Below are positions 44,033-51,860 of a stretch of DNA of 64,000 nt, one piece after another. The number at the start of each line of letters is the position of its first letter. Position 1 is the stretch's first letter. The notes below the pieces were generated by a model. The model searched no databases, was not told the origin of the DNA, and saw only the letters and a program-made list of their open reading frames with translations. The DNA lies in contig JAJDTJ010000026.1 in the NCBI GenBank assembly GCA_022827225.1, positions 40,794 through 104,793 of the forward strand, read 5' to 3'. Origin of the DNA: Candidatus Poribacteria bacterium. GTDB taxonomy: Bacteria; Poribacteria; WGA-4E; WGA-3G. Made by a program: the position numbers and the translations under genes.

Positions 44033-46035
44033 GGCGCGTCTCCTTTTTCCCGCCAATTATAATAGAAAATAGGAATACTTGCAAGTACGGCGATTCCGTG
44101 AACCCACATAAAATGTATCGTGGTCGGTGCAAAGAAGAGGACAATTGCAGCGATAAATAACAGCCCGCGTGCCCACAACGCTAACCTACTAAAAGTATAA
44201 CCGGCGATCGCTGCCGCCAAGATAACTGTCCCGACCAGCGTCAGTGAGAAATTTCCGACAACTGTCCACAACGCCGGTGTGTTACCGTCATTGCTCAGCC
44301 AGAGCAGCGCTGGACGCAACACAAAGGCGTAAGGCAACGCAAACCCGACGAGTGCGAACCTGAACGCAGCGAATCCTGTCGCCATTATTCCGGAACCCGC
44401 GATAGCCGCCGCTGCATAAGCTGCCAACGCAACAGGGGGTGTCACCATCGACATCATCCCGAAATAGAAGATGAAGAAGTGTGCTGCAAGTGGAACGACT
44501 CCCAAGTCCAGAAGGACAGGCCCCACCAAGATCGCCATCAACAGATAACAGACCGATGAAGGCAGCCCCATCCCGAGAATAATTGTCGAGATCATCAGGA
44601 AAAAGAGTGCCAATATTAGGTTGGTAGCCGCGAGCGGTAAAAGTGTTGACGGCAATTTGCTCCCGACACCGGTTAACGTCACCACGCCGAGGATGATACC
44701 GACACATGCCGCCGCTGCAATAAGCGAAACGCCGCTTTGCGCTGCACGTCTACAAGGTGTTATTAAAAAGTCGGCACCTTTTCGCACATCCGAAATGCCA
44801 GATGAGGGCTCTGCTGTCGTCTGCTGCTTGCCGATTCTCTGGATGAAGAAGTTCAACAGGCTTATTACAACAATAACGAGCAGACTCCAACTCACTGCCC
44901 GGAACGCCGTAGCACCGAGCAGCAGAAACAGGATCAGCGTAACAAACGCAGCGAGAAAGATGCCCCCTGGCACGGTCAACAATTTGTCGTCTTTCTCTTT
45001 CTGTTCGTCGGTACTCGCTTCTTCAGAACTGCGAACTTGCCTATCCCTTGCAGCATTCGCAGCAAAGTGTACCATGCACAGCATTCCGGTGTAGTAAAGG
45101 ATAGCGGGTAGCAGTGCTGCCCTGATAATCTCCAGATACGTAACGGCAGGTTCCACAATTTCGAGCATCATATACGCGGCGGCCCCCATGATGGGTGGCA
45201 TGAGGGCGCCGCCGGAACTCGCCGCGGCTTCTATGCCGCCTGCTATCGCTGGTTGAAACCCGGTGCGTTGCATCAACGGAATCGTAAACGTTCCGGTCGT
45301 AGCGGTGTTCGCCACGGCGGACCCCGACAACGACCCCATCATACCGCTGCTCAACACAGCGACCTTCGCAGGGGCACCAGCACTTGAACCGAAGACACGC
45401 CTCGCCAAATTCAGCACATAACCGGTCGCGCCTGTCCGCTCCAACAGCGTGCCAAATAGCACAAAGAGAAACACATAAGTGAACATCACGCGAAGTGCGA
45501 CACCGAAAGTGCCTTGACTGTGTAGGAACGTCTGACTCACAATACGTTGGAGAGAATAGCCGCGGTGTGGAAACAGCCAATCCGGCATGAATTGCCCAAA
45601 ACTGGCATAGAGGAGAAAGATAAAAGAGAGGAGCGGAAGCGCGAGGCCGATAGAACGGCGCGTCGCTTCTAATACTAAGACGAGCCCGATGCCACCGACA
45701 ATGTAATCCAGCGACAATTCCGCCCCAGCACGATCACCGAGGGATTTACCGTCTAACCAGAAACCTTGAAAAACCGGCTCCGTTTGCACCACAACGTAAC
45801 CGAAGCAGAAGATTACGCTACCTATCAGCACGACATCAAGAATTTGAAAAACAGCGATACCCTCAAAACGCGAGTGAATAGGGTATCTCAAGAATACCAC
45901 TATTAACCCGAACATCGCGAAGAGTGCTAATTCTGATTGCGGTGCAAGGTGCGGATAGTTGACCTCTGCTAAGATAAAGAGGCACAGCAGCACCGAGACT
46001 GCAAGAAAGATGTTATTTTTTATCTTTTCTCTCAA
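44029..46035 (-). CDS. TRAP transporter fused permease (4TM + 12TM type)
   Basis: The 668-residue protein joins the small and large TRAP membrane domains. Marks of the large domain are SSGMMGSLSGSAVANTATTGTF and GGIEAAASSGGALMPPIMGAAAYMM. Fused permeases normally work with a TAXI-type periplasmic binding protein; none is in the window. The start is a TTG at 46035 without a clear ribosome-binding site, so the true start may differ. It is the first gene of a four-gene coupled operon with DUF3311, an SSS symporter and a lipoprotein. Confidence 0.9.
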   Translation of the reverse strand: MREKIKNNIFLAVSVLLCLFILAEVNYPHLAPQSELALFAMFGLIVVFLRYPIHSRFEGIAVFQILDVVLIGSVIFCFGYVVVQTEPVFQGFWLDGKSLGDRAGAELSLDYIVGGIGLVLVLEATRRSIGLALPLLSFIFLLYASFGQFMPDWLFPHRGYSLQRIVSQTFLHSQGTFGVALRVMFTYVFLFVLFGTLLERTGATGYVLNLARRVFGSSAGAPAKVAVLSSGMMGSLSGSAVANTATTGTFTIPLMQRTGFQPAIAGGIEAAASSGGALMPPIMGAAAYMMLEIVEPAVTYLEIIRAALLPAILYYTGMLCMVHFAANAARDRQVRSSEEASTDEQKEKDDKLLTVPGGIFLAAFVTLILFLLLGATAFRAVSWSLLVIVVISLLNFFIQRIGKQQTTAEPSSGISDVRKGADFLITPCRRAAQSGVSLIAAAACVGIILGVVTLTGVGSKLPSTLLPLAATNLILALFFLMISTIILGMGLPSSVCYLLMAILVGPVLLDLGVVPLAAHFFIFYFGMMSMVTPPVALAAYAAAAIAGSGIMATGFAAFRFALVGFALPYAFVLRPALLWLSNDGNTPALWTVVGNFSLTLVGTVILAAAIAGYTFSRLALWARGLLFIAAIVLFFAPTTIHFMWVHGIAVLASIPIFYYNWREKGDAP

Positions 46036-46521
46036 TAGATTAACCGATTCTGATTTTTTGGTTTGCTGGTGTGATTTGAACTTCGCTCGTTTCCAAGGTA
46101 TGGGTTTGCAAGACAGAGAACGATATGCCTCAATTTTGTTTAAGTTTAGCAGGAAAGAAGCGGTAAATCAAGCGAAAAACGGAATGCACCCTTTTGGGAA
46201 AAACTGTGTCTTTCAATTTATACTAAACTTTGGACAACTCGTATCAGATTTAGGTTGAATTTTCAAAGATTGAGGGATATTTTACGAGTTTCACACCTCC
46301 GGCACTTGGAAAAAATAAAAGGAAATCTGAAAAAATGTCAATTTACCCTAAACTTTTTCGGTTTAGTTCCTATATATAGTAACAAGTTTGCGATAGTATC
46401 AAAATTGTCCAAACTTTTTTGTAGCGGAATCTGTTAATGTGTGGCTTTACGGAATGGGATCCCTTTATATCAAACTAACAGTTCTATTGAACTCACGTTA
46501 ATTTTCATGAAGGTGAAGATC
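46036..46521. other. Intergenic, AT-rich, between divergent genes
   Basis: About 485 nt between the TRAP operon and the sigma-54 activator remnant. Short open frames here lack ribosome-binding sites and resemblance to anything. A short stem CTAAAC/GTTTAG lies near 46350-46370. Confidence 0.35.
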
Positions 46522-47502
46522 ATGGCATTACAGAACGAACTTGAAACAAACCACTCTTTTGGTGAAATTATCGGGAAAAACAAGAAAATGCGGTCCCTGT
46601 TCACCCAGATTCAAACGGTGGCAGCAGGAGATATTAGCGTCCTGATTCAAGGCGAAACCGGGACCGGCAAAGAACTGGTCGCAAAATCAATACACGATAA
46701 CAGCCAACGAAAAGCAGCCCCCTTCGTTCCGATCAATTGTGCCGCGATACCAACCGAATTGATTGAAAGTGAGCTGTTTGGCAACGAACGTGGAGCTTTC
46801 GCCGGGGCAAGCGAGCGTCGGATCGGACAGTTTGAACAAGCGAACACCGGTACGCTTTTTCTCGATGAAATTGGGGATATGCCACCCATTTTGCAAGCGA
46901 AGTTGCTGCGTATCCTACAAGAACGAGAGTTTCAGAGGATCGGCGGCACAAGCACCATCTCCATTGACATCCGTGTTTTGGCTGCTACGAATTAGGATTT
47001 ACAGATTCTCATCCAACAGGACCTCTTTCGTCCGGACTTGTACCATCGCCTCGCGGCATTCCGTATCACGGTTCCGTCTCTGAGAGATCGGCGCGAAGAT
47101 ATCCCTATTTTGGCACATCACTTCCTGAAAAAATATGCCGCAGCCGTCGAAAAACCTATTCTCGACATTTCTACTGATGCCTTACAAATGTTAATGCAGC
47201 ATGACTTTCCCGGTAACGTGCGTGAACTGGAAAATGCCATTGAGAGGGCGGTTTTATATGAGACAACGGACCGACTGCAACCCGAAAGCCTCCTGTTATA
47301 TCAGACGCAAGAGGGTTCACAACCGGCTACAAATGCCCCGATAGATACCACTGTTATTCTTCCGCTTGACGAAGTAGAACGGAGAGCCATCGTCCACGCC
47401 GTCAAAGTGAAGGACAATAATATTACCGATGCGGCACGAGCGTTGGGCATCGATAGAGCCACGCTGTATCGAAAATTGAAGCAATATAATCTGCCCCCGT
47501 AA
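46522..47502 (+). pseudogene. Sigma-54 enhancer-binding protein (NtrC-like AAA+/Fis) with in-frame TAG
   Basis: One frame from 46522 to 47502 encodes a regulator without a receiver domain: AAA+ (about residues 10-240) and a C-terminal Fis-type helix-turn-helix (ITDAARALGIDRATLYRKLKQ). Walker A is GETGTGKE and Walker [13 protein letters not shown]. The sigma-54 contact loop reads GAFAGA instead of GAFTGA; codon GCC at 46801-46803. A TAG at 46993-46995 interrupts AATN-stop-DLQILIQQDLF, where the family has Lys, Arg or Asp. The frame resumes with FRPDLYHRLAAFRI. It may be a pseudogene, a sequencing error, or an amber read-through. The DNA that follows holds enhancer-like palindromes. Confidence 0.85.
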
Positions 47503-47507
47503 AAGTG

Positions 47508-47524
47508 TGTTGCAAAATGCGACA
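47508..47524. promoter_or_regulatory. Enhancer-like palindrome 1 (TGTTGC-AAAAT-GCGACA)
   Basis: 17-bp near-perfect palindrome 6 nt after the activator stop. It is one of three copies of the pattern TGTYGC-N5-GCRACA upstream of a sigma-54 promoter. Confidence 0.7.
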
Positions 47525-47525
47525 G

Positions 47526-47542
47526 TGTTGCATTTTGCAACA
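47526..47542. promoter_or_regulatory. Enhancer-like palindrome 2 (TGTTGC-ATTTT-GCAACA)
   Basis: 17-bp palindrome with perfect 6-bp arms, 18 nt centre to centre from copy 1. Copies 1 and 2 together also form a larger hairpin. Confidence 0.7.
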
Positions 47543-47598
47543 CAACACGTCTGAACCTGCTTTATCAAAGGCTCCGCAAGCCAAACTGCTTCCAAACG

Positions 47599-47615
47599 TG
47601 TTGCATTTTGCGACA
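47599..47615. promoter_or_regulatory. Enhancer-like palindrome 3 (TGTTGC-ATTTT-GCGACA)
   Basis: Third copy, centred 73 nt from copy 2 (close to seven helical turns) and about 121 nt upstream of the -24 box. The spacing suits a looped activator hexamer. Confidence 0.7.
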
Positions 47616-47726
47616 CTCGACGAAAAACGACTTTAAGCAATTCGATTGCATCGCGTCCGGTATGGACCCGCGGACCGCCTTGACAGGCAAAGATATAACA
47701 GCATTGGATATCACGATTTTACCGAT

Positions 47727-47741
47727 TGGCACGGTTCTTGC
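47727..47741 (+). promoter_or_regulatory. Sigma-54 (-24/-12) promoter
   Basis: TGGCACG-GTTC-TTGC matches the sigma-54 consensus TGGCACG-N4-TTGC at every fixed position. Transcription would start near 47753 and read into the genes from 47944 on. Confidence 0.85.
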
Positions 47742-47863
47742 TTAAGTGCTTAAGTATGAAGTGTAAGTCAAAATCGCGTTTTAGAATACTATGACAGTGT
47801 CGGTTTCCAAATTGTAGCAGAAAAACGGTTCAATGGAAACCAGCACGCTATAACAGAGGAAGG

Positions 47864-47916
47864 ATGTTTAGAGAACGCCACCGTTTTTCAGGTTTCCGTT
47901 TGGCTTCTCTAAACAT
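47864..47916 (+). other. Long hairpin in the leader of the sigma-54 operon
   Basis: ATGTTTAGAGAA (47864-47875) pairs perfectly with TTCTCTAAACAT (47905-47916), 12 bp, with further pairing inside (CGCCA with TGGC). It lies between the promoter and the first gene. It could attenuate transcription or stabilise the mRNA. Confidence 0.5.
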
Positions 47917-47943
47917 GCCTCCGAACCCTAACGGAGCCCTACG

Positions 47944-48270
47944 ATGTTCCGCACTTTGATTCTGATATTTCTGTTCTGTGGATTGACGGTTTTATCTGTG
48001 GTCTTGGAATACGGTGCCACTGCGGAGACTTCTACCTGTCCGCCACGGCGCGGGTTGTGTGTCCCTGATGTAAACCCGCCGAATTGTGTCCGACCAGATT
48101 GTGAGGTTGAGCGTCCGTTGTTGCGTCGGTGTGAACATCGGTGGCGGGTGCCGCTCATGACAGACGCGATAAGATGTCCGCAAAGGTTGTGTTTTGTTTT
48201 TGAAGATGATAAACTTGAGACGGTCGCGCGTGTGTCCACTTTAGACATCCTGCGTGCGATAGGTAGATAA
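47944..48270 (+). CDS. Small secreted Cys-rich protein
   Basis: The 108-residue protein starts with a signal peptide or membrane helix (about 1-28). The mature part has six cysteines within about 60 residues (STCPPRRGLC, NCVRPDC, RRCEHR, RCPQRLC; the listed pairs give at least six), which suggests disulfides or metal binding outside the cell. No known family is recognised. It is the first gene after the sigma-54 promoter and ends 13 nt before the selenoprotein gene. No strong ribosome-binding site is seen; GGAGCCCTACG is the nearest purine-rich stretch. Confidence 0.55.
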   Translation: MFRTLILIFLFCGLTVLSVVLEYGATAETSTCPPRRGLCVPDVNPPNCVRPDCEVERPLLRRCEHRWRVPLMTDAIRCPQRLCFVFEDDKLETVARVSTLDILRAIGR

Positions 48271-48283
48271 TGGAGGTATCCCT

Positions 48284-48565
48284 ATGTCTGTTATCCGTTT
48301 ATCGTCTGTTTTGTTGTTGCTCGCGGTTGTCCTATTTATCGGTTGCGGTCCGTCGCCCGAGGTGATAGCGTTAAGTGTTGAAAGTATGGACTGAGGCGGT
48401 TGTGCTGAAAAAGTGCGGTCTGCACTTCAAGGGGTAGAGGGAGAGTTGGAGATCGTCTCGGTCTCGGTTTTAGATAGACGCGTCGTTGTCAAGAGTCAAG
48501 TCAAAAGTTCTGTGCTAATCTCTGCATTAGCGCGTGCGGGTTTTGGTGCTGAAGTTGTCGAGTAG
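48284..48565 (+). CDS. Putative selenoprotein: HMA-domain lipoprotein with Sec in the metal-binding motif
   Basis: One frame of 94 codons (93 residues and a TAG stop) contains a single in-frame TGA at 48392-48394, residue 37. GGAGG lies 7 nt before the ATG. A lipoprotein signal (VVLFIGC, Cys21) is followed by a heavy-metal-associated fold: IALSVESMD, then U-GGC, then AEKVRSALQGVEGELEI and the matching second half to residue 93. In HMA domains (MerP, CopZ, copper ATPase modules) this place reads MxCxxC, so the TGA replaces exactly the first metal-binding Cys. A SECIS-like hairpin follows. The protein should bind a soft metal such as Hg or Cu at the cell surface. Conventional gene calling would split or miss it. 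Confidence 0.85.
48392..48427 (+). promoter_or_regulatory. Bacterial SECIS-like element
   Basis: Downstream of the TGA, AAGTGC (48411-48416) pairs with GCACTT (48422-48427) around a GGTCT loop. The loop GG lies about 23 nt after the first base of the TGA. The E. coli fdhF SECIS has the same GGUCU-type apical loop on a GC stem at similar distance. Loop and spacing fit a site for SelB binding. Confidence 0.75.
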
Positions 48566-48621
48566 ATGCAGGAAAGATGCACAGGAAACCAACAGCATAA
48601 GCTACAAAAGAGGGATTTATT

Positions 48622-48948
48622 ATGTTTCGAGACATTTTTACGAACCGCCTATTTATGGGTGCGTTTGCATTTTTTATTTTATGTGTTGCGGGTTCTCTGC
48701 TTTACATGCATCACGAAAATCAAAAAGGTTCGGAATACGCTGCCGAGACAGAAGACCGCGTCCGACAATGGAACGCGAAACAGAACCTGACACCGACAGA
48801 AACCGAAGCCCCTGTTGGGGGGATCTCACAAGGGGGACACTTCCACGAAGATGTGACTTCGCAGGAGGGGGCGCACGTACCGGTGCCCTCCGCCTCACAT
48901 TTTGCGTCAGACACGGGGCTGCAGAGCCCCAGATGTCCATCGCTTTAG
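48622..48948 (+). CDS. Small membrane-anchored protein with His motif
   Basis: The 108-residue protein has one N-terminal membrane helix (about 10-29), a charged linker, and GGISQGGHFHEDVT near residue 70. HFH-type motifs suggest metal binding. The last 20 residues are encoded by hairpin-forming DNA (48915-48952) that looks like an inserted repeat, so the native C-terminus may have been replaced. It lies 56 nt after the selenoprotein gene in the same operon. No known family. Confidence 0.5.
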   Translation: MFRDIFTNRLFMGAFAFFILCVAGSLLYMHHENQKGSEYAAETEDRVRQWNAKQNLTPTETEAPVGGISQGGHFHEDVTSQEGAHVPVPSASHFASDTGLQSPRCPSL

Positions 48949-49015
48949 ATGGCAGGGGCCCTACAACTATTTAAGAAGGACAGGTAACCCTACCGCTAAA
49001 GCAATAGGTGAGGGG
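48915..49015. repeat. Cluster of small hairpins (possible IS200/IS605-type remnant)
   Basis: Three hairpins in 100 nt: GGGGCT-GCAG-AGCCCC (48915-48930), CCATC-GCTTTA-GATGG (48937-48952), and CCTA-CC-GC-TAAA-GC-AA-TAGG (48989-49008). The last has the same GC-TAAA-GC core as the element end at 38870. The DNA spans the end of the 48622 gene and the spacer. Confidence 0.45.
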
Positions 49016-49107
49016 ATACCATAAAATAGAATTATTTACCTGTTATACCTGGATCACGTATAGCAGAACACTTAACCGATTTCTTCTCGGAAGAAAGGAG
49101 AACTGAC

Positions 49108-49905
49108 ATGTCTAAAAAACGGATATGGGGCGTAGTTATCCTCATTCTTATCATCGGTCTCGGACTCGGGGGCGTTTTGTTAATGCGCCGTCCTGCTCCT
49201 GAACCGGAAACTGTGTATAAAGCTCTGTCAAAGGAAGTTTTAGAGAACATCCGTAACAAGCGAGGGATTGCATCCACCCCGCCCCGTGCAGCCAAACCCG
49301 GCTACAAATGGGAATCGCACGGAGACCATTGGCACGAAGTCCAAGTGTCACTGCCATCGGGCGGCGTGCAGCCGGAACGTTCTAAAGGCGACCCGCTGAA
49401 TATAGACTGGGAACGTCCCGAATCGCAGGTCATAGACTGGACGGATCCCAGAACATTGGAATCCTATCGGAATTACTACGGATTCGACCCGCCTAATGGC
49501 GATGAATTTCATATTATTGAAGATGATTGGGGGATGCGATTCAGACACTTTCGGAATACTGCTGCAGTTGTGGGATACGGCAGAACACAGGGGTTTCGTC
49601 CGACCGTTAAACAGTTCGCGCGGTATCGTAAACTGCAAGCGGACTTGGACTTCGCAAAGATGCTCAGATTCAATGACGAACCGACCCCTGAAGAGCAACA
49701 GATTCGACAGGAAATCCGGGAACTTGTTGACAGCGCACAAGGCGAAATACCTTCTTTCAGTCAGCAGCGCGAACATATTTATTATGGCGATAAACTTGAC
49801 CCAGAAACACGGCGAACAAAGAGCGCTGAAGCAACGAGAGATCTCTACAAGAGAATGGGTATTGAACATCTGTATGAGTTTTATGAAGTTGAACCTTATA
49901 GGTGA
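49108..49905 (+). CDS. Membrane-anchored protein with HGDHWHE motif
   Basis: The 265-residue protein has an N-terminal membrane helix (about 6-26) and then a soluble extracytoplasmic region. Near residue 70 the motif HGDHWHEVQ gives three closely spaced His, a plausible metal site. The rest is hydrophilic and rich in charged and aromatic residues, with the pattern DWTDPRTLESYRNYYGFDPP. No known family. AAGGAG precedes the ATG. It shares a His-rich theme with the small gene before it and belongs to the sigma-54 operon by position. Confidence 0.55.
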   Translation: MSKKRIWGVVILILIIGLGLGGVLLMRRPAPEPETVYKALSKEVLENIRNKRGIASTPPRAAKPGYKWESHGDHWHEVQVSLPSGGVQPERSKGDPLNIDWERPESQVIDWTDPRTLESYRNYYGFDPPNGDEFHIIEDDWGMRFRHFRNTAAVVGYGRTQGFRPTVKQFARYRKLQADLDFAKMLRFNDEPTPEEQQIRQEIRELVDSAQGEIPSFSQQREHIYYGDKLDPETRRTKSAEATRDLYKRMGIEHLYEFYEVEPYR

Positions 49906-49963
49906 AATTACAAATTTACACAACTGAAATACTTGATTATTCGGTTATGCAAAGGAGACACAA

Positions 49964-51748
49964 ATGACCATGGATATAGGCCAAACTATTTTCCGACATT
50001 TTTCATTTGCAATCTTCCTTGTGTTTCTCTGTAGTGTCTGCTACACACTCGCGATAGCACAAGATGTACAATTCGATCTACAATTTGATGAGGATCCGCA
50101 CCCAATTACCTCCACCCCTGCAAACGGTAGCAGCTACACTGGGGAGAGGAAAATACACGGTGATACACAACGCATACTGGATGAGAAATGGAATCCTGAG
50201 AAAGTACCGTCCCTCATTACCTACACCATCTCGTGTTACGCGAAGGGCCCTGGCACTTTAACACTTTATTTAGGAGGTGGTTCGCGCCAAATAAAAGTTG
50301 GAGCTTGGGAAAGTGGTGACGCGAATCTTAGCAATGGTAGCGGCAATTACGAATATGAAATCCGCCGTCCGAACAGAAATAATTATTCGTTTCCGGAGGA
50401 TAACAGTTATAAACCGCCGTATGATGATTCATGCGTGCCGTATGAGAACAAAGGTTATAAATCAGAGATTACCGAGAATCTTACAAGTGTTCTGAGTATT
50501 GATGGTGGTAAGGCGACATTCAACGGCATTGACACGCACGTTGGCGGTGCAAACACGTCGAAGGAAACGTTGATAGCCGCTGCCGGCTGGAAAAAAGCGG
50601 ATGTGTCTATCGGTTATTCAAGCAGTTCCACCAAAAGTTGGATACACCGTCCCAGCGCGACGAGTCTCTCGGTCCCCACAACCCCTTACAGTTTAGATGG
50701 TACTTTCTCTGTAGAGGTCAATGACACAGAAGAATCGGGGTCCAGAAACTCACCCCATCCGCCGCCTGGTTGCGTTCTGTGTCCCGCTGGTGAGAGGGGT
50801 TGTAATAATTATGTACGCACGACTACGGAACACCAATTAACATGCCCCTTTCACGGTATTTATTACAGGTGTATTGAGGATGATTATAATCTGCATAGAC
50901 CCCGGAACTGCAATTTCAACAAGTGGCCTTTTAGTGATGATGATCCTTGTGGGCAACCTTTTAGGAACTGTACCCCTGAACACTGTCTCTACGGCGGGGG
51001 ACCGCATTCGGATGTCCCGGACAGCAGTTCGAGCAATACAAGTAGCCCATCCGTAAGTTTATCGGGTTCGTCATCAGCATCTGCGGGTGATAGTGTCGTG
51101 TTTGAATTGGCGACCGCCACACCATTTAGCAGTGTTTATTGGTATGTTGCGGGTCCTGGTGAATCGGGTTTAGGTTCCCATGTAGAGACCGACACCGGTG
51201 GGAGTTCTTCAACGACGGAATCGTTTACGTATACATTTCCGAGTGATGCGACTTCAGGTGACTGGACGATAACAGCTTATATCTACAACTATTCGGATTC
51301 ATCGACGTATGAGGTGACGCATACGGTAAATGTATCGGGTAGTCGTTGGACGGTATCAGACGACACGCCGAATTGTTCAGATTGTACGTCTCATTGTAGT
51401 TCACCGTGTAGTTGTAGTAATTCGGGGACGTGTAATGGTTCGGTCTACACGCCGCCGTCCACACCGTCTACACCGCCCACGCCGCCGCCCACGCCATCTA
51501 CACCGACGATAGTCGCCTGTGGTGGTGCTTCTTGGACGGATTGCCGTGAGTCTGTTTCCTCTCGGACGGAACACAAAGTATCATCTTGTTCAAACTGTGG
51601 GAAACACTATTGGACGTGTATGTCGGGTGCGGTGGAGCGTCATACGGAGGTCAAGACGTGTAAACGGACCGGGTGTGGTGCGAGTCTGACGCGGTGTCAG
51701 AACGGGCCTAAGGCATGCAGCATCAATGGCGGGTATCACTGGCTCTGA
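49964..51748 (+). CDS. Large secreted Cys-rich protein with zinc-ribbon-like modules
   Basis: The 594-residue protein has a signal peptide (about 1-32, ending AIAQ). A beta-rich region (about 40-260) leads to a first Cys-rich module (CVLCPAG, LTCPFHGIYYRC, CNFNKWPF), then an immunoglobulin-like domain (about 360-455, SVSLSGSSSASAGDSVVF). A Cys/Ser stretch (CSDCTSHCSSPCSC), a Pro/Thr linker, and a final module with CSNCGKHYWTC and TCKRTGCGASLTRC follow. The two Cys-rich modules look like repeats of one another. Possible metal binding or a disulfide-rich surface structure; function unknown. AAAGGAG precedes the ATG. It ends the sigma-54 operon. Confidence 0.65.
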   Translation: MTMDIGQTIFRHFSFAIFLVFLCSVCYTLAIAQDVQFDLQFDEDPHPITSTPANGSSYTGERKIHGDTQRILDEKWNPEKVPSLITYTISCYAKGPGTLTLYLGGGSRQIKVGAWESGDANLSNGSGNYEYEIRRPNRNNYSFPEDNSYKPPYDDSCVPYENKGYKSEITENLTSVLSIDGGKATFNGIDTHVGGANTSKETLIAAAGWKKADVSIGYSSSSTKSWIHRPSATSLSVPTTPYSLDGTFSVEVNDTEESGSRNSPHPPPGCVLCPAGERGCNNYVRTTTEHQLTCPFHGIYYRCIEDDYNLHRPRNCNFNKWPFSDDDPCGQPFRNCTPEHCLYGGGPHSDVPDSSSSNTSSPSVSLSGSSSASAGDSVVFELATATPFSSVYWYVAGPGESGLGSHVETDTGGSSSTTESFTYTFPSDATSGDWTITAYIYNYSDSSTYEVTHTVNVSGSRWTVSDDTPNCSDCTSHCSSPCSCSNSGTCNGSVYTPPSTPSTPPTPPPTPSTPTIVACGGASWTDCRESVSSRTEHKVSSCSNCGKHYWTCMSGAVERHTEVKTCKRTGCGASLTRCQNGPKACSINGGYHWL

Positions 51749-51778
51749 TGTCCGAAAGACAGGTAACTTTTTCCTTTG

Positions 51779-51819
51779 ATGCGCCTGTTGTCTTTGTATA
51801 GCGGGCGCATTCATTTTTT
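51779..51819 (+). terminator. Rho-independent terminator of the sigma-54 operon
   Basis: ATGCGCC (51779-51785) pairs with GGCGCAT (51804-51810), followed by a T-rich run ending in TTTTTT. It lies 31 nt after the last stop codon of the operon. Confidence 0.7.
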
Positions 51820-51860
51820 CGTAGAGCGCCGGTGTCCGATGAGGTCCTAGCCATCAAATT

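Noticed and set aside
45959..46437. Two small plus-strand frames between the TRAP gene and the activator
   Set aside because: No ribosome-binding site, odd composition, no resemblance; the first overlaps the TRAP start.
46993..46995. Amber codon in the activator as pyrrolysine
   Set aside because: The position is not catalytic, the family has ordinary polar residues there, and nothing else suggests pyrrolysine use. A nonsense mutation or error is simpler.
48392..48394. TGA as a reassigned sense codon (Gly or Trp code)
   Set aside because: Many genes in the window end in TGA, and Gly or Trp at this place would destroy the metal motif. Sec fits better.
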